From Bordetella parapertussis (lineage in GTDB: Bacteria > Pseudomonadota > Gammaproteobacteria > Burkholderiales > Burkholderiaceae_B): a stretch of DNA of 9,124 nt. Position 1 is the first letter of the stretch. Each line of letters begins with the position of its first letter. The DNA is taken from contig CAMCYB010000060.1 in the NCBI GenBank assembly GCA_945883615.1, forward strand, positions 1-9,124, written 5' to 3'. Positions 1 through 7,215 of the stretch are shown in pieces. The notes under the pieces were generated by a model, which was not told where the DNA came from, searched no databases, and saw nothing but the letters and a program-made list of their open reading frames with translations. The position numbers were made by a program, and so were the translations under genes.

Positions 1-97
1 AGGTTGCCCAAAGCGATGGGTATTCATCCCGATGTTCTTGCACCATTCGCACAGCACGCTCACGGACTTCGGGGGAAAAGGTATTTGATTTTTTCAT
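1..97 (-). CDS. IS3-family transposase OrfA, N-terminal 32 residues (cut by window edge)
   Basis: The frame starts with ATG at 97 and runs off the window at position 1. The visible protein begins [19 protein letters not shown] and continues to SLWAT at residues 28-32, the recognisable start of a common IS3 OrfA group. In this family OrfA is a small helix-turn-helix protein that binds the terminal repeats; OrfB carries the DDE catalytic domain and is usually made by -1 frameshifting as an OrfAB fusion. Only the beginning of the helix-turn-helix region is visible here. GAGAG lies about 9 bases upstream of the start codon and is a suitable ribosome-binding site. Confidence 0.88.
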   Translation of the reverse strand, partial: MKKSNTFSPEVRERAVRMVQEHRDEYPSLWAT

Positions 98-120
98 GAC
101 AATATTCTCTCAGAAAATAA

Positions 121-147
121 TGCCTCCTCAAAACCCGGGGCGATTCA
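121..147 (-). repeat. Terminal inverted repeat of the left IS3-family element
   Basis: Read on the - strand, this begins TGAATCGCCCCGGGTTTTGA and runs into the orfA leader. The TGA-start followed by a CGCCCCGGG block is typical of ends of IS3 elements that carry this OrfA. The matching repeat at the other end is not in the window, so the inner limit of the repeat is approximate. Confidence 0.7.
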
Positions 148-148
148 T

Positions 149-295
149 ACTGATATACGATTGTTTGGTAAGCCCGAGTCATTTGTCAAACGCAGACTTG
201 GGGTGTGTGTGGCCACAGATCATAGCGTTGAAGCGGCCCGCGTGAAGGCAAAAAAAGCGGCCGCTTGCATCAAGGTTTCCGCTGGGCAACGTTAA
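149..295 (+). pseudogene. purT: purT 3' remnant: C-terminal 48 residues of formate-dependent GAR transformylase, cut by the IS element
   Basis: An open frame without its own start runs from ACT at 149 to TAA at 293-295. It encodes [12 protein letters not shown], then RRLGVCVAT, and later [15 protein letters not shown] before the stop. This matches the C-terminus of PurT, whose E. coli form ends with RLFGKPE, RRLGVALA and a lysine/alanine-rich helix (recalled, not aligned). PurT is an ATP-grasp enzyme that makes formyl-GAR from GAR, formate and ATP in purine synthesis; a full protein is about 400 residues. The frame stops being PurT-like exactly at the terminal repeat of the IS element (147), so insertion into purT is the simplest reading. 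The 5' part would lie left of the element, outside the window. The gene converges on ilvA with 4 bp between the stop codons and no terminator hairpin. Confidence 0.85.
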
Positions 296-299
296 GCGT

Positions 300-1808
300 T
301 TACAGAAAGAGTGAGTACGCGGGGTTTTGTGTCTCATTCCAGTAGGGGTAGCCCAATTCGTCAAGAAACGTTTTAAACCCTTTCTTATGGCCTGACGGTA
401 TTTGAATGCCAACTAAAATGTGACCATAATCAGCGCCATGGTTGCGGTAATGAAACAAACTGATGTTCCACTCAGGGTGCATCGTATCTAAAAAGCGCGA
501 CAGAGCTCCGGGTCTTTCTGGAAATTCAAAACGGTACAGTAACTCGTCTTTTGCTAAACCTGAGCGACCACCCACCATGTGACGTAAGTGCGTTTTCGCA
601 AACTCGTCTTGGCTCAAATCAACTGTGGGGAAACCGTTTTTCTGTAAGCTAGTCGCCAATTTGGTGATTTCTGTGACGCCTTGAACTTGAACGCCAACAA
701 ATACATGGGCCATATGGGTATCTGATACCCGGTAATTAAACTCGGTAATATGGCGGGGCCCGAGTTGCTTACATAGCGCTCTAAAACTACCCCGTTGTTC
801 GGGCAAGGTGACAGCAAATAAGGCTTCGCGGGCTTCGCCTACCTCGGCGCGTTCAGACACAAAACCTAAACGATTAAAATTCATATTGGCACCGCAAGCA
901 ATCGCCACCAATGTTTGTTTTTTAATCTGGTGCTGTGCCACATATTTTTTGGCACCTGCAATGGCTAAGGCACCAGCAGGCTCTAAAACTCGGCGTGAAT
1001 CTTGAAACACATCTTTAATAGCTGCACAAATCTCGTCAGTGTTGACGACAACATAGTCATCAACAAGCTCTTTAGCAAGTCGAAACGTTTCAACCCCGAC
1101 CTGTTTGACTGCCGTACCATCAGAGAATAAGCCGACGTCGTTTAAACGTATGCGTTTGCCGGCTTGAATACTGCGCACCATGGCGTCTGAATCAGCGGCC
1201 TGTACACCAATTACTTTGATTTCAGGTCGCAAGGCTTTGATGTAGCTTGCTACCCCGGCGATTAGACCGCCACCGCCAATTGCCACAAATATGGCATCAA
1301 TCTGACCTGTGTGCTGTTGCAAAATTTCCATTGCAATGGTGCCTTGTCCGGCGATGACATCAGGGTCATCAAACGGGTGCACAAATGTTAAGTGACGCTT
1401 AGCTTGAATGTCTTGTGCTTTATCAAACGCGTCAGAATAGCTTTCGCCATGCAGCACGATCTCAGCGCCCAACCGACGCACGGCATCAATTTTGACAGGG
1501 GGTGTGGTGGTGGGCATCACAATAATGGCTCGACAACCCAAGCGTTGCGCCGATAACGCCACGCCTTGAGCATGATTGCCTGCCGATGCAGCAATAACAC
1601 CTTTGGCCAAAGCCGCGGGGCTTAGATTCGCCATTTTGTTATAGGCGCCACGCAACTTAAAGCTGTAAACAGGTTGCGTATCTTCGCGTTTAATGAGTAC
1701 GGTATTGCCAATACGTTCAGATAACAATTCAGCTTTTTCTAGGGGTGTTTTAACCGCGACGTCATACACTTTCGCAGACAAAATGCGCTTAAGGTAATCT
1801 ATTGACAT
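300..1808 (-). CDS. ilvA: Threonine ammonia-lyase (threonine dehydratase), biosynthetic
   Basis: This PLP enzyme deaminates L-threonine to 2-oxobutyrate, the first committed step of isoleucine synthesis in the cytoplasm. The 502-residue protein is close to E. coli IlvA (514). Visible landmarks are the PLP-lysine motif SFKLRGA (Lys51), SAGNHAQG (75-82), the phosphate-binding GGGG loop (178-181), and two C-terminal ACT-like regulatory domains from about residue 330. The latter contain MVGGR and the FEFPERPGAL segment. A two-ACT-domain IlvA is normally inhibited by isoleucine, in contrast to the short catabolic TdcB type. I chose ATG at 1808, with AAAGAG about 9 bases upstream. A longer frame could start at TTG 1835, but its nine extra residues do not look like the family N-terminus, whereas MSIDYLKRIL does. 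It is convergent with the purT remnant and divergent from the YqaA-like gene. Confidence 0.96.
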   Translation of the reverse strand: MSIDYLKRILSAKVYDVAVKTPLEKAELLSERIGNTVLIKREDTQPVYSFKLRGAYNKMANLSPAALAKGVIAASAGNHAQGVALSAQRLGCRAIIVMPTTTPPVKIDAVRRLGAEIVLHGESYSDAFDKAQDIQAKRHLTFVHPFDDPDVIAGQGTIAMEILQQHTGQIDAIFVAIGGGGLIAGVASYIKALRPEIKVIGVQAADSDAMVRSIQAGKRIRLNDVGLFSDGTAVKQVGVETFRLAKELVDDYVVVNTDEICAAIKDVFQDSRRVLEPAGALAIAGAKKYVAQHQIKKQTLVAIACGANMNFNRLGFVSERAEVGEAREALFAVTLPEQRGSFRALCKQLGPRHITEFNYRVSDTHMAHVFVGVQVQGVTEITKLATSLQKNGFPTVDLSQDEFAKTHLRHMVGGRSGLAKDELLYRFEFPERPGALSRFLDTMHPEWNISLFHYRNHGADYGHILVGIQIPSGHKKGFKTFLDELGYPYWNETQNPAYSLFL

Positions 1809-1836
1809 GTAAATATGGCTCTTTAGGCTTAACAAA

Positions 1837-1876
1837 ATGAAACGTTATTATTTCATGCCTTAAAAAATAGAGGCAT
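1837..1876. repeat. Two adjoining short inverted repeats in the divergent ilvA / yqaA-like intergenic region
   Basis: ATGAAA (1837-1842) pairs with TTTCAT (1851-1856) across 8 bases. ATGCCT (1855-1860) pairs with AGGCAT (1871-1876) across 10 bases. The two repeats overlap by two bases and lie between the ilvA start and the YqaA-like gene. The second overlaps the candidate ilvA -10 box. They could be operator half-sites of a dimeric regulator, but 6-bp arms in AT-rich DNA also arise by chance. No T-run follows either stem, so a terminator is unlikely. Confidence 0.35.
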
Positions 1877-1895
1877 TTTAAATATTTAGGGTCAA
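1866..1895 (-). promoter_or_regulatory. Candidate ilvA promoter
   Basis: On the - strand TTGACC (1895-1890) is followed after 18 bases by TCTATT (1871-1866). These match the sigma-70 consensus at 5/6 and 4/6 positions. Transcription would begin about 50 bases before the ilvA start codon. The -35 box overlaps the ribosome-binding site of the divergent gene. The region is AT-rich, so chance matches are likely and this is only a candidate. Confidence 0.3.
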
Positions 1896-1898
1896 AGT

Positions 1899-2384
1899 AT
1901 GTTCAGCGGCATGGTGTTGATATTCCTATCTGCCTTTTTGGCCGCAACCATATTGCCTATTGGTTCAGAGCCTGTTTTGTTGGCGTATTGGGCGTCACAA
2001 AGCAACCCTTCAATTTGGCTTTCTGTTTTGGTGGCGGGTTTTGGTAATACCTTTGGCGGAATGGTGACTTATGCCATGGGGCGGGGTTTAAGGGTGGTTT
2101 GGCAGCGTTGGCGTCAGCGCATAGGGGGGCAAGGTCCCGACTTATCTTCCAGTTCCTCTGTTGCGACTTCCCCAAAGCCCTCAGGTCGAACGTTATATTG
2201 GTTGAATCGCTTTGGTCCAGTCACCTTGCTTTTGTCTTGGGTACCGGTTGTGGGTGACCCGCTTTGTTTGGCCGCAGGTTCACTGCGTTTAAAGTGGATG
2301 CCGTGTTTGTTTTTTATGGTAATTGGCAAATTTGGTCGTTATGCTACCCTAGCCTGGCTGTTTTGGGTCTGGTCTACCCCGTGA
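1899..2384 (+). CDS. yqaA: YqaA-family inner-membrane protein (DedA/VTT, SNARE-associated-like domain)
   Basis: The 161-residue hydrophobic protein resembles E. coli YqaA (142 residues), a small member of the DedA/VTT superfamily of membrane proteins linked to lipid flipping and envelope homeostasis; the role of YqaA itself is not settled. Visible features are a first membrane segment with LPIGSE (19-24), the family GNxxGG motif as GNTFGG (49-54), a basic stretch (62-74), and RFGPVTLLLSWVPVVGDPL (104-122). A last membrane segment lies at about 134-158. Compared with YqaA, the loop between the halves is longer and has a serine run (SSSSS at 83-87) that looks like a flexible insertion. ATG at 1899 has AGGG about 8 bases upstream. 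The next gene follows in the same direction after 93 bp, but a stem-loop lies between, so co-transcription is uncertain. Confidence 0.85.
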   Translation: MFSGMVLIFLSAFLAATILPIGSEPVLLAYWASQSNPSIWLSVLVAGFGNTFGGMVTYAMGRGLRVVWQRWRQRIGGQGPDLSSSSSVATSPKPSGRTLYWLNRFGPVTLLLSWVPVVGDPLCLAAGSLRLKWMPCLFFMVIGKFGRYATLAWLFWVWSTP

Positions 2385-2393
2385 CCGATCGAG

Positions 2394-2411
2394 ATACCCC
2401 AATAGGGGTAT
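2394..2411 (+). terminator. 7-bp GC-containing stem-loop after the YqaA-like gene; possible terminator or operator
   Basis: ATACCCC (2394-2400) and GGGGTAT (2405-2411) form a perfect 7-bp stem with the four-base loop AATA, starting 9 bases after the stop codon. The position suits a terminator, but the following bases are TCCCATG rather than a T-run, so intrinsic termination would be weak. It could instead be a palindromic binding site upstream of the oxidoreductase gene. Confidence 0.4.
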
Positions 2412-2435
2412 TCCCATGACAGGTGTGCTTTGACC

Positions 2436-2450
2436 TAAAATCTGATTTTA
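2436..2450. promoter_or_regulatory. Hyphenated palindrome over a candidate -10 box upstream of the large oxidoreductase
   Basis: TAAAATC (2436-2442) and GATTTTA (2444-2450) are perfect 7-bp inverted arms around one central T. The left arm includes TAAAAT, a 5/6 match to a sigma-70 -10 box, although no good -35 lies 16-18 bases upstream. A repressor or activator site controlling the gene at 2478 is plausible; nothing in the window names the regulator. Confidence 0.3.
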
Positions 2451-2477
2451 AGAGCCTATTTCTATAAGCATCTAGAT

Positions 2478-5400
2478 ATGAACGCCCCCATTGCCAGTCA
2501 GTTTTTAGCCAGTTTGCCACCGGTGTCACAAGATTCGCGTTTACGCGAAATTCCCTACAACTACACTTCTTTTTCTGATCGTGAGGTCGTGTGTCGTTTG
2601 TTAGGCGAGTCGGCTTGGGCATTGTTAAGCGAATTAAGAGGCGAGCGTCGTACGGGGCGGTCTGCGCGCATGTTGTACGAGGTGCTGGGCGACATTTGGG
2701 TGGTGCGACGCAACCCCTATTTGCAAGACGATTTACTAGATAACCCTAAGCGCCAACGCCTGCTTATTGAGGCGCTTGAACACCGCTTAAATGAAGTTGA
2801 TAAGCGCCGCGCTTCAGATGATTTGGTGCGTGATGAAAAAGTGGCTTCGCTACTTAAAAGCGCACGTGGCGCACTGGCATCGTTTCAAAACGAGTTTGTG
2901 CAAACTGCTGTTATGCGTAAGCAGGCCCATAAAGTACTGGGCAAACTGACTCACCGCGACAACATTAAGTTTGATGGTCTGTCACGTGTATCGCACGTAA
3001 CTGATGCAACCGATTGGCGCGTTGAGTACCCTTTTGTGGTGCTGACGCCCGATACGGAAACTGAACTGGCTAGCATGATTCGGGGTTGTTTCGAGTTAGG
3101 CTTAACCATTGTGCCCCGTGGTGGCGGAACGGGGTATACCGGCGGTGCTATTCCCCTCACTTGGAAGTCTGCCGTCATCAATACCGAGAAATTGGTTGAC
3201 TTAGGCGCTGTTGAGCAAACCCTTTTACCAGGGTTGACCGAACCCGTTGCCACCATTCGTTCGGGTGCAGGTGTGGTTACGCGCCGTGTGTCTGATGCGG
3301 CAGAGTTGGCTGGTTTTGTCTTTGCTGTTGATCCGACCTCGGCTGACGCGTCATGCGTGGGCGGTAACGTCGCGATGAACGCGGGGGGTAAGAAAGCAGT
3401 TTTATGGGGTACCGCGCTAGATAACTTGGCGTGGTGGCGCATGGTTGACCCTGATGGAAATTGGCTTGATGTTGAGCGTATTGGCCATAATATGGGCAAA
3501 ATTCATGATGTTGAAAAAGCGACCTTTGAGCTGACGTGGTCTGACGGTCGGTTTGCGCCCGGTGAGCGCCCCTTGCGCAACAAAACACTCACTATTGCTG
3601 GCCCCTCATTTAGAAAGGTGGGTTTGGGCAAAGACGTGACCGATAAATTTTTATCGGGTTTGCCGGGCATTCAAAAAGAAGGCTGTGATGGCTTAATTAT
3701 TGCAGCCCGTTGGGTCTTGCATCGTATGCCCAAGCACACTCGTACAGTTTGCCTTGAGTTTTTCGGGCAAGCGCGTGATGCGATTCCGTCAATTGTTGAC
3801 ATAAAAGATTATCTTGATGGCACCGGCTTAAAAAGTGGTGCAATTTTGGCAGGCTTAGAGCATTTAGATGAACGCTATTTGCGTGCAGTGGGTTATGCCA
3901 CCAAGAGTAAGCGGGGTGGTTTACCTAAAATGGTGTTGATTGGTGACATCGTGGGTGATGATGACAATGCGGTTGCGCAGGCAACCAGCGAAGTGATTCG
4001 TATGGCCAACACGCGACATGGTGAAGGCTTTGTTGCGGTCAGTGCTGAAGCGAGAAAAAAGTTTTGGCTCGATCGCGCGCGTACCGCAGCGATTGCACGT
4101 CATACCAACGCATTTAAAATCAATGAAGATGTGGTGATTCCCCTTAAACGTATGGGCGAATATACCGATGCCATTGAGCGCATCAATGTTGAGCTTTCAA
4201 CCCGAAATAAACTTAGACTGATCGATGCTCTTGAAGCGCGTTTGCTTGAACCCTTGCCTATCACTAAGCTAGAAGGGGGCTCTGCTGAAGGCATTTCTCG
4301 TGAAGAATTATTAAGTGATCGTAACCGTGATGCAACACAGTTGCTGGTTGCGGTCAAAGCCCGTTGGCAGTGGTTGCTAGACAGTCTTGATATGCCCCTT
4401 AAAGAGGCGCGAGCGCATTTTACGCAACACGGCTTAGACGCATTATTGCCTGTGGTTGACAAGCGTCTGCTTGATCAGCCCAGTGCGTACTTGTTTGATA
4501 TGTTGCAAGATCGCACCATACGCGTTTCTTGGAAGCTCGAAGTGCGCGCTAAGCTTGAAGATATTTTTGGTGGTGCTGACTTTGCGCCGATTATGGTTGA
4601 AATGCAAAACGTTCATGGTCGCATTCTCAAAAGTCGTGTCTTTATTGCTTTGCATATGCACGCGGGTGATGGCAACGTTCATACCAATCTACCTGTCAAT
4701 TCAGATGATTACGGCATGCTTCAAGAAGCCCATGAGGCTGTGGCACGCATTATGAAAATAGCCCGTTCGCTTGACGGGGTGATTTCTGGTGAACATGGTA
4801 TTGGTTTGACGAAATATGAATTTTTAACCGAGGCCGAACTCGCACCGTTTCAGCAATATAAACGTGAAGTCGACCCGAACGACCGCTTTAATGCGGGCAA
4901 ATTGATGCCTGGCGCTGACTTGCGCAATGCTTGGACACCTAGTTTTGGCTTGATGGGGCATGAGTCACTGATTATGCAACAAAGCGATATTGGTGCAATT
5001 AGCGCTTCAATTAAAGACTGTTTGCGCTGTGGCAAATGCAAACCTGTTTGTGCTACGCATGTTCCTCGCGCCAATTTGCTGTATTCGCCTCGCGACAAAA
5101 TCTTAGCCACTTCGTTGTTGATAGAAGCCTTTTTGTATGAAGAGCAAACGCGAAGAGGTATTAGCCTAAAACATTGGGAAGAATTTGAAAACGTAGCAGA
5201 CCACTGTACCGTGTGTCATAAGTGTTATACGCCTTGCCCGGTTGATATTGATTTTGGCGAGGTGTCGATGAATATGCGGGCACTGCTACATCGCATGGGT
5301 CGCAAATCGTTTAACGCAGGCACCACTGCCGCAATGTTTTTTTTGAATGCTAAAGACCCAGCCACTATTAATGCAACACGCCAAGTGATGGTGGGCGTGG

Positions 5401-6419
5401 CCTACAAGGCACAACGTTTTGTTCACGACTTATTCGCTAAGTTTGCCCGTAAACAAACGGCTCACCCACCTGCAACAGTGGGTAAAGCGCCCATGCGTGA
5501 ACAGATTATTCACTTTATTAACAAAAAAATGCCGGGTGGTTTGCCTAAAAAAACAGCCCGTAAATTGTTAGATATTGAAGACGCGAATTACGTACCGATT
5601 ATTCGTGACCCTGCGCGTACTTCAGCTGAAACCGAGGCCGTGTTTTACTTCCCCGGCTGTGGTTCTGAGCGGTTGTTTTCTCAAGTCGGTTTGGCAACGC
5701 AGGCCATGTTGTGGCATGTGGGTGTGCAAACCGTGTTGCCACCTGGGTATTTGTGTTGCGGCTATCCGCAGCGTGCAAATGGCTTGTCAGACAAGGCACA
5801 AGAAATTATTACTGATAATCGGGTGCTCTTTCATCGTGTTGCTAACACCTTAAATTATCTTGATATTAAAACGGTCGTGGTGAGCTGTGGTACTTGTTAC
5901 GATCAGTTAGCAGGCTATGAGTTTGAAAAAATATTCCCTGGTTGCCGTTTGATCGATATTCATGAATATTTGTTAGAAAAAGGGGTCAAACTTGAAGGTG
6001 TAAATGGTACGCGTTATATGTATCACGACCCTTGTCACACCCCCATGAAGCTGCAAGACCCCATGAAAACCGTTCGCGCTTTAGTGGGTGACGAAACGAT
6101 TAAAACAGATCGGTGTTGCGGTGAATCGGGTACTTTGGCGGTCAGTCGGCCCGACATTTCAACGCAAATTCGGTTTCGTAAAGAAGAAGAGTTGGCTAAA
6201 AATACGGCAGTCATTCGTGCTGATGGTTTTGAAGGTGAGGTCAAAATGTTGACGTCATGCCCATCTTGCTTGCAAGGCCTGTCAAGGTTTGAACAAGACA
6301 CAGCTGCCAAAGCAGACTATATTGTGGTCGAAATGGCGCGTCTGATTTTGGGCGAAGACTGGATGCCTAAGTATGTCGCCCAAGCCAATGAGGGCGGTAT
6401 TGAGCGTGTATTGGTCTAA
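2478..6419 (+). CDS. DUF3683-FAD-iron-sulfur oxidoreductase, probable 2-hydroxy-acid dehydrogenase (fused flavin and Fe-S halves)
   Basis: The 1313-residue protein joins three parts. The N-terminus (about 1-175) is the DUF3683 region, starting [12 protein letters not shown]-lactate/glycolate-dehydrogenase-like flavin half follows: a VAO/PCMH FAD-binding domain with [13 protein letters not shown] (212-224) and [10 protein letters not shown] (295-304), then an FAD-oxidase C domain with [10 protein letters not shown] (726-735, likely metal or substrate histidines), SGEHGIG (770-776) and NAGKL (805-809). The C-terminal half resembles GlcF/GlpC: two 4Fe-4S motifs (Cys848/851/854/858 and 910/913/916/920), then two cysteine-rich CCG domains (PGCG 1059-1062, CCG 1093-1095, CGTC 1137-1140; DPCH 1184-1187, CCG 1213-1215, CPSC 1261-1264). 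Electrons probably pass from a 2-hydroxy acid via FAD and the clusters to quinone; substrate unknown. E. coli YdiJ (about 1018 residues) is a shorter relative. No membrane segment is evident. The ribosome-binding site is weak, but the N-terminus looks family-typical. Confidence 0.93.
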   Translation: MNAPIASQFLASLPPVSQDSRLREIPYNYTSFSDREVVCRLLGESAWALLSELRGERRTGRSARMLYEVLGDIWVVRRNPYLQDDLLDNPKRQRLLIEALEHRLNEVDKRRASDDLVRDEKVASLLKSARGALASFQNEFVQTAVMRKQAHKVLGKLTHRDNIKFDGLSRVSHVTDATDWRVEYPFVVLTPDTETELASMIRGCFELGLTIVPRGGGTGYTGGAIPLTWKSAVINTEKLVDLGAVEQTLLPGLTEPVATIRSGAGVVTRRVSDAAELAGFVFAVDPTSADASCVGGNVAMNAGGKKAVLWGTALDNLAWWRMVDPDGNWLDVERIGHNMGKIHDVEKATFELTWSDGRFAPGERPLRNKTLTIAGPSFRKVGLGKDVTDKFLSGLPGIQKEGCDGLIIAARWVLHRMPKHTRTVCLEFFGQARDAIPSIVDIKDYLDGTGLKSGAILAGLEHLDERYLRAVGYATKSKRGGLPKMVLIGDIVGDDDNAVAQATSEVIRMANTRHGEGFVAVSAEARKKFWLDRARTAAIARHTNAFKINEDVVIPLKRMGEYTDAIERINVELSTRNKLRLIDALEARLLEPLPITKLEGGSAEGISREELLSDRNRDATQLLVAVKARWQWLLDSLDMPLKEARAHFTQHGLDALLPVVDKRLLDQPSAYLFDMLQDRTIRVSWKLEVRAKLEDIFGGADFAPIMVEMQNVHGRILKSRVFIALHMHAGDGNVHTNLPVNSDDYGMLQEAHEAVARIMKIARSLDGVISGEHGIGLTKYEFLTEAELAPFQQYKREVDPNDRFNAGKLMPGADLRNAWTPSFGLMGHESLIMQQSDIGAISASIKDCLRCGKCKPVCATHVPRANLLYSPRDKILATSLLIEAFLYEEQTRRGISLKHWEEFENVADHCTVCHKCYTPCPVDIDFGEVSMNMRALLHRMGRKSFNAGTTAAMFFLNAKDPATINATRQVMVGVAYKAQRFVHDLFAKFARKQTAHPPATVGKAPMREQIIHFINKKMPGGLPKKTARKLLDIEDANYVPIIRDPARTSAETEAVFYFPGCGSERLFSQVGLATQAMLWHVGVQTVLPPGYLCCGYPQRANGLSDKAQEIITDNRVLFHRVANTLNYLDIKTVVVSCGTCYDQLAGYEFEKIFPGCRLIDIHEYLLEKGVKLEGVNGTRYMYHDPCHTPMKLQDPMKTVRALVGDETIKTDRCCGESGTLAVSRPDISTQIRFRKEEELAKNTAVIRADGFEGEVKMLTSCPSCLQGLSRFEQDTAAKADYIVVEMARLILGEDWMPKYVAQANEGGIERVLV

Positions 6420-6428
6420 TAAACCAAT
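6410..6428. terminator. Weak stem-loop between the convergent oxidoreductase and pxpA genes
   Basis: ATTGGT (6410-6415) and ACCAAT (6423-6428) form a 6-bp stem with a 7-base loop that holds the oxidoreductase stop codon. It sits where a shared two-way terminator would be expected, in a 43-bp convergent gap. The stem is AT-rich and no T-run follows on either strand, so termination here is doubtful. I see no better terminator in the gap. Confidence 0.25.
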
Positions 6429-6462
6429 TCGTCTTTAGATATGATGCGGGGTAATGGCTAGC

Positions 6463-7215
6463 CTAAACGATAGCTATGCCAGCCCCCTGACAGGCTGCTT
6501 TGAGTGCCTTTGCAAACACAACTGCGTTCGGTTGGTCACCGTGAATGCAAAGCGTCTCGGCTTTGAGTGCAACGTGGCTAACGTCAACGGCGGTTACAAA
6601 ACCCTTTTCGACCATTTGTAGAACTTGAATAATTGATTGGTTGACGTCTTCAGTCATGGCGTTGTGTTCACGTCTAGGCGTGAGCGAGCCATCAGCTTGG
6701 TAGGTGCGATCACCAAAGACCTCTTGTTTGACCGTTAAGCCACATTGTTGTGCAACGTCAACCATGGTGCTACCCGCCAATACAAATATTATTAAAGATG
6801 GGTCTACATCGTAGATGGCCTGTGAGATCGCTTTAGCTAAAGCAACATCTTTAGCGGCCATGTTGTATAACGCACCGTGTGCCTTCACATGATGTAAGCG
6901 TGCACCTTGTGATGTGGCAACAGCCGCCAATGCACCCACTTGAACCACGGTGATGTCGTAGGCATTTTCTGGGGAAATGGCCATGTTGCGGCGACCAAAA
7001 CCCGCTAAGTCTGGCAAACCCGGGTGAGCCCCAATTTTGACGCCATGTTTAATCGCTTGTGCAACGGTATGTCGCATGACTGAGGCATCACCCGCGTGAT
7101 AGCCACAGGCAATGTTGGCAGACGTTACGTAAGGCAAAATCTGTTCGTCATGGCCCATTTTCCAAGCACCAAAGCTTTCACCCATATCGCAATTTAAATC
7201 AATCTGCCGTGTCAT
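6463..7215 (-). CDS. pxpA: 5-oxoprolinase subunit PxpA (LamB/YcsF family)
   Basis: PxpA works with PxpB and PxpC as the ATP-dependent prokaryotic 5-oxoprolinase, which opens 5-oxo-L-proline to L-glutamate in the cytoplasm. The 250-residue protein has the family's length and motifs: DLNCDMGESFG (6-16), NIACGYHAGD (34-43), GAHPGLPDLAGFGRR (62-76), HVKAHGALYN (109-118) and YQADGSLTPR in the second half. The usual form of the fourth motif, as I recall it, is HVKPHGALYN; here Pro is replaced by Ala while the flanking Lys and His are kept. ATG at 7215 has AAAGAG about 8 bases upstream. The start overlaps the pxpC end by 17 bp, which suggests translational coupling. It is the last gene of pxpBCA and is convergent with the large oxidoreductase. 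Confidence 0.95.
   Translation of the reverse strand: MTRQIDLNCDMGESFGAWKMGHDEQILPYVTSANIACGYHAGDASVMRHTVAQAIKHGVKIGAHPGLPDLAGFGRRNMAISPENAYDITVVQVGALAAVATSQGARLHHVKAHGALYNMAAKDVALAKAISQAIYDVDPSLIIFVLAGSTMVDVAQQCGLTVKQEVFGDRTYQADGSLTPRREHNAMTEDVNQSIIQVLQMVEKGFVTAVDVSHVALKAETLCIHGDQPNAVVFAKALKAACQGAGIAIV

Larger units (their letters stand above)
1..147 (-). mobile_element. IS3-family insertion sequence, left-pointing, partial (only its upstream end is in the window)
   Basis: The window opens inside an insertion sequence. On the - strand it shows the element's terminal repeat (121-147), a short leader with a GAGAG ribosome-binding site, and the first 32 codons of an OrfA transposase subunit. 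The outer boundary is placed at 147 for two reasons: the - strand there begins TGAATCGCCCCGGG, like the ends of IS3-family members with this type of OrfA, and a purT reading frame begins immediately beyond it. The rest of orfA, orfB and the other terminal repeat lie outside the window, so completeness, subgroup and target duplication cannot be judged. IS3 elements normally duplicate 3-4 bp of target, so TAC or TACT (148-151) is the predicted duplication. Confidence 0.85.

Noticed and set aside
179..412. 77-residue - strand frame spanning the purT remnant and the ilvA end
   Set aside because: It overlaps two recognised reading frames and matches no family; the + strand PurT frame explains 149-295 better.
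1809..1835. Longer ilvA starting at TTG 1835 (nine extra residues)
   Set aside because: It needs a rare TTG start and adds residues unlike the family N-terminus, while ATG 1808 gives a typical start with a ribosome-binding site.
2951..3499. 182-residue antisense open frame inside the oxidoreductase gene
   Set aside because: It is fully covered by a strongly conserved gene on the + strand and has no recognisable motif or ribosome-binding site. Its composition is that of an out-of-frame shadow.
4100..4462. 120-residue antisense open frame inside the oxidoreductase gene
   Set aside because: It lies wholly within the flavin half of the conserved + strand gene and has serine/arginine-rich shadow composition without any domain.
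2478..6419. Assembly error or frameshift joining two adjacent genes into one 1313-codon frame
   Set aside because: The frame is continuous, the junction between the flavin and Fe-S halves (about residues 810-848) reads smoothly, and this fused architecture is known in Burkholderiales.
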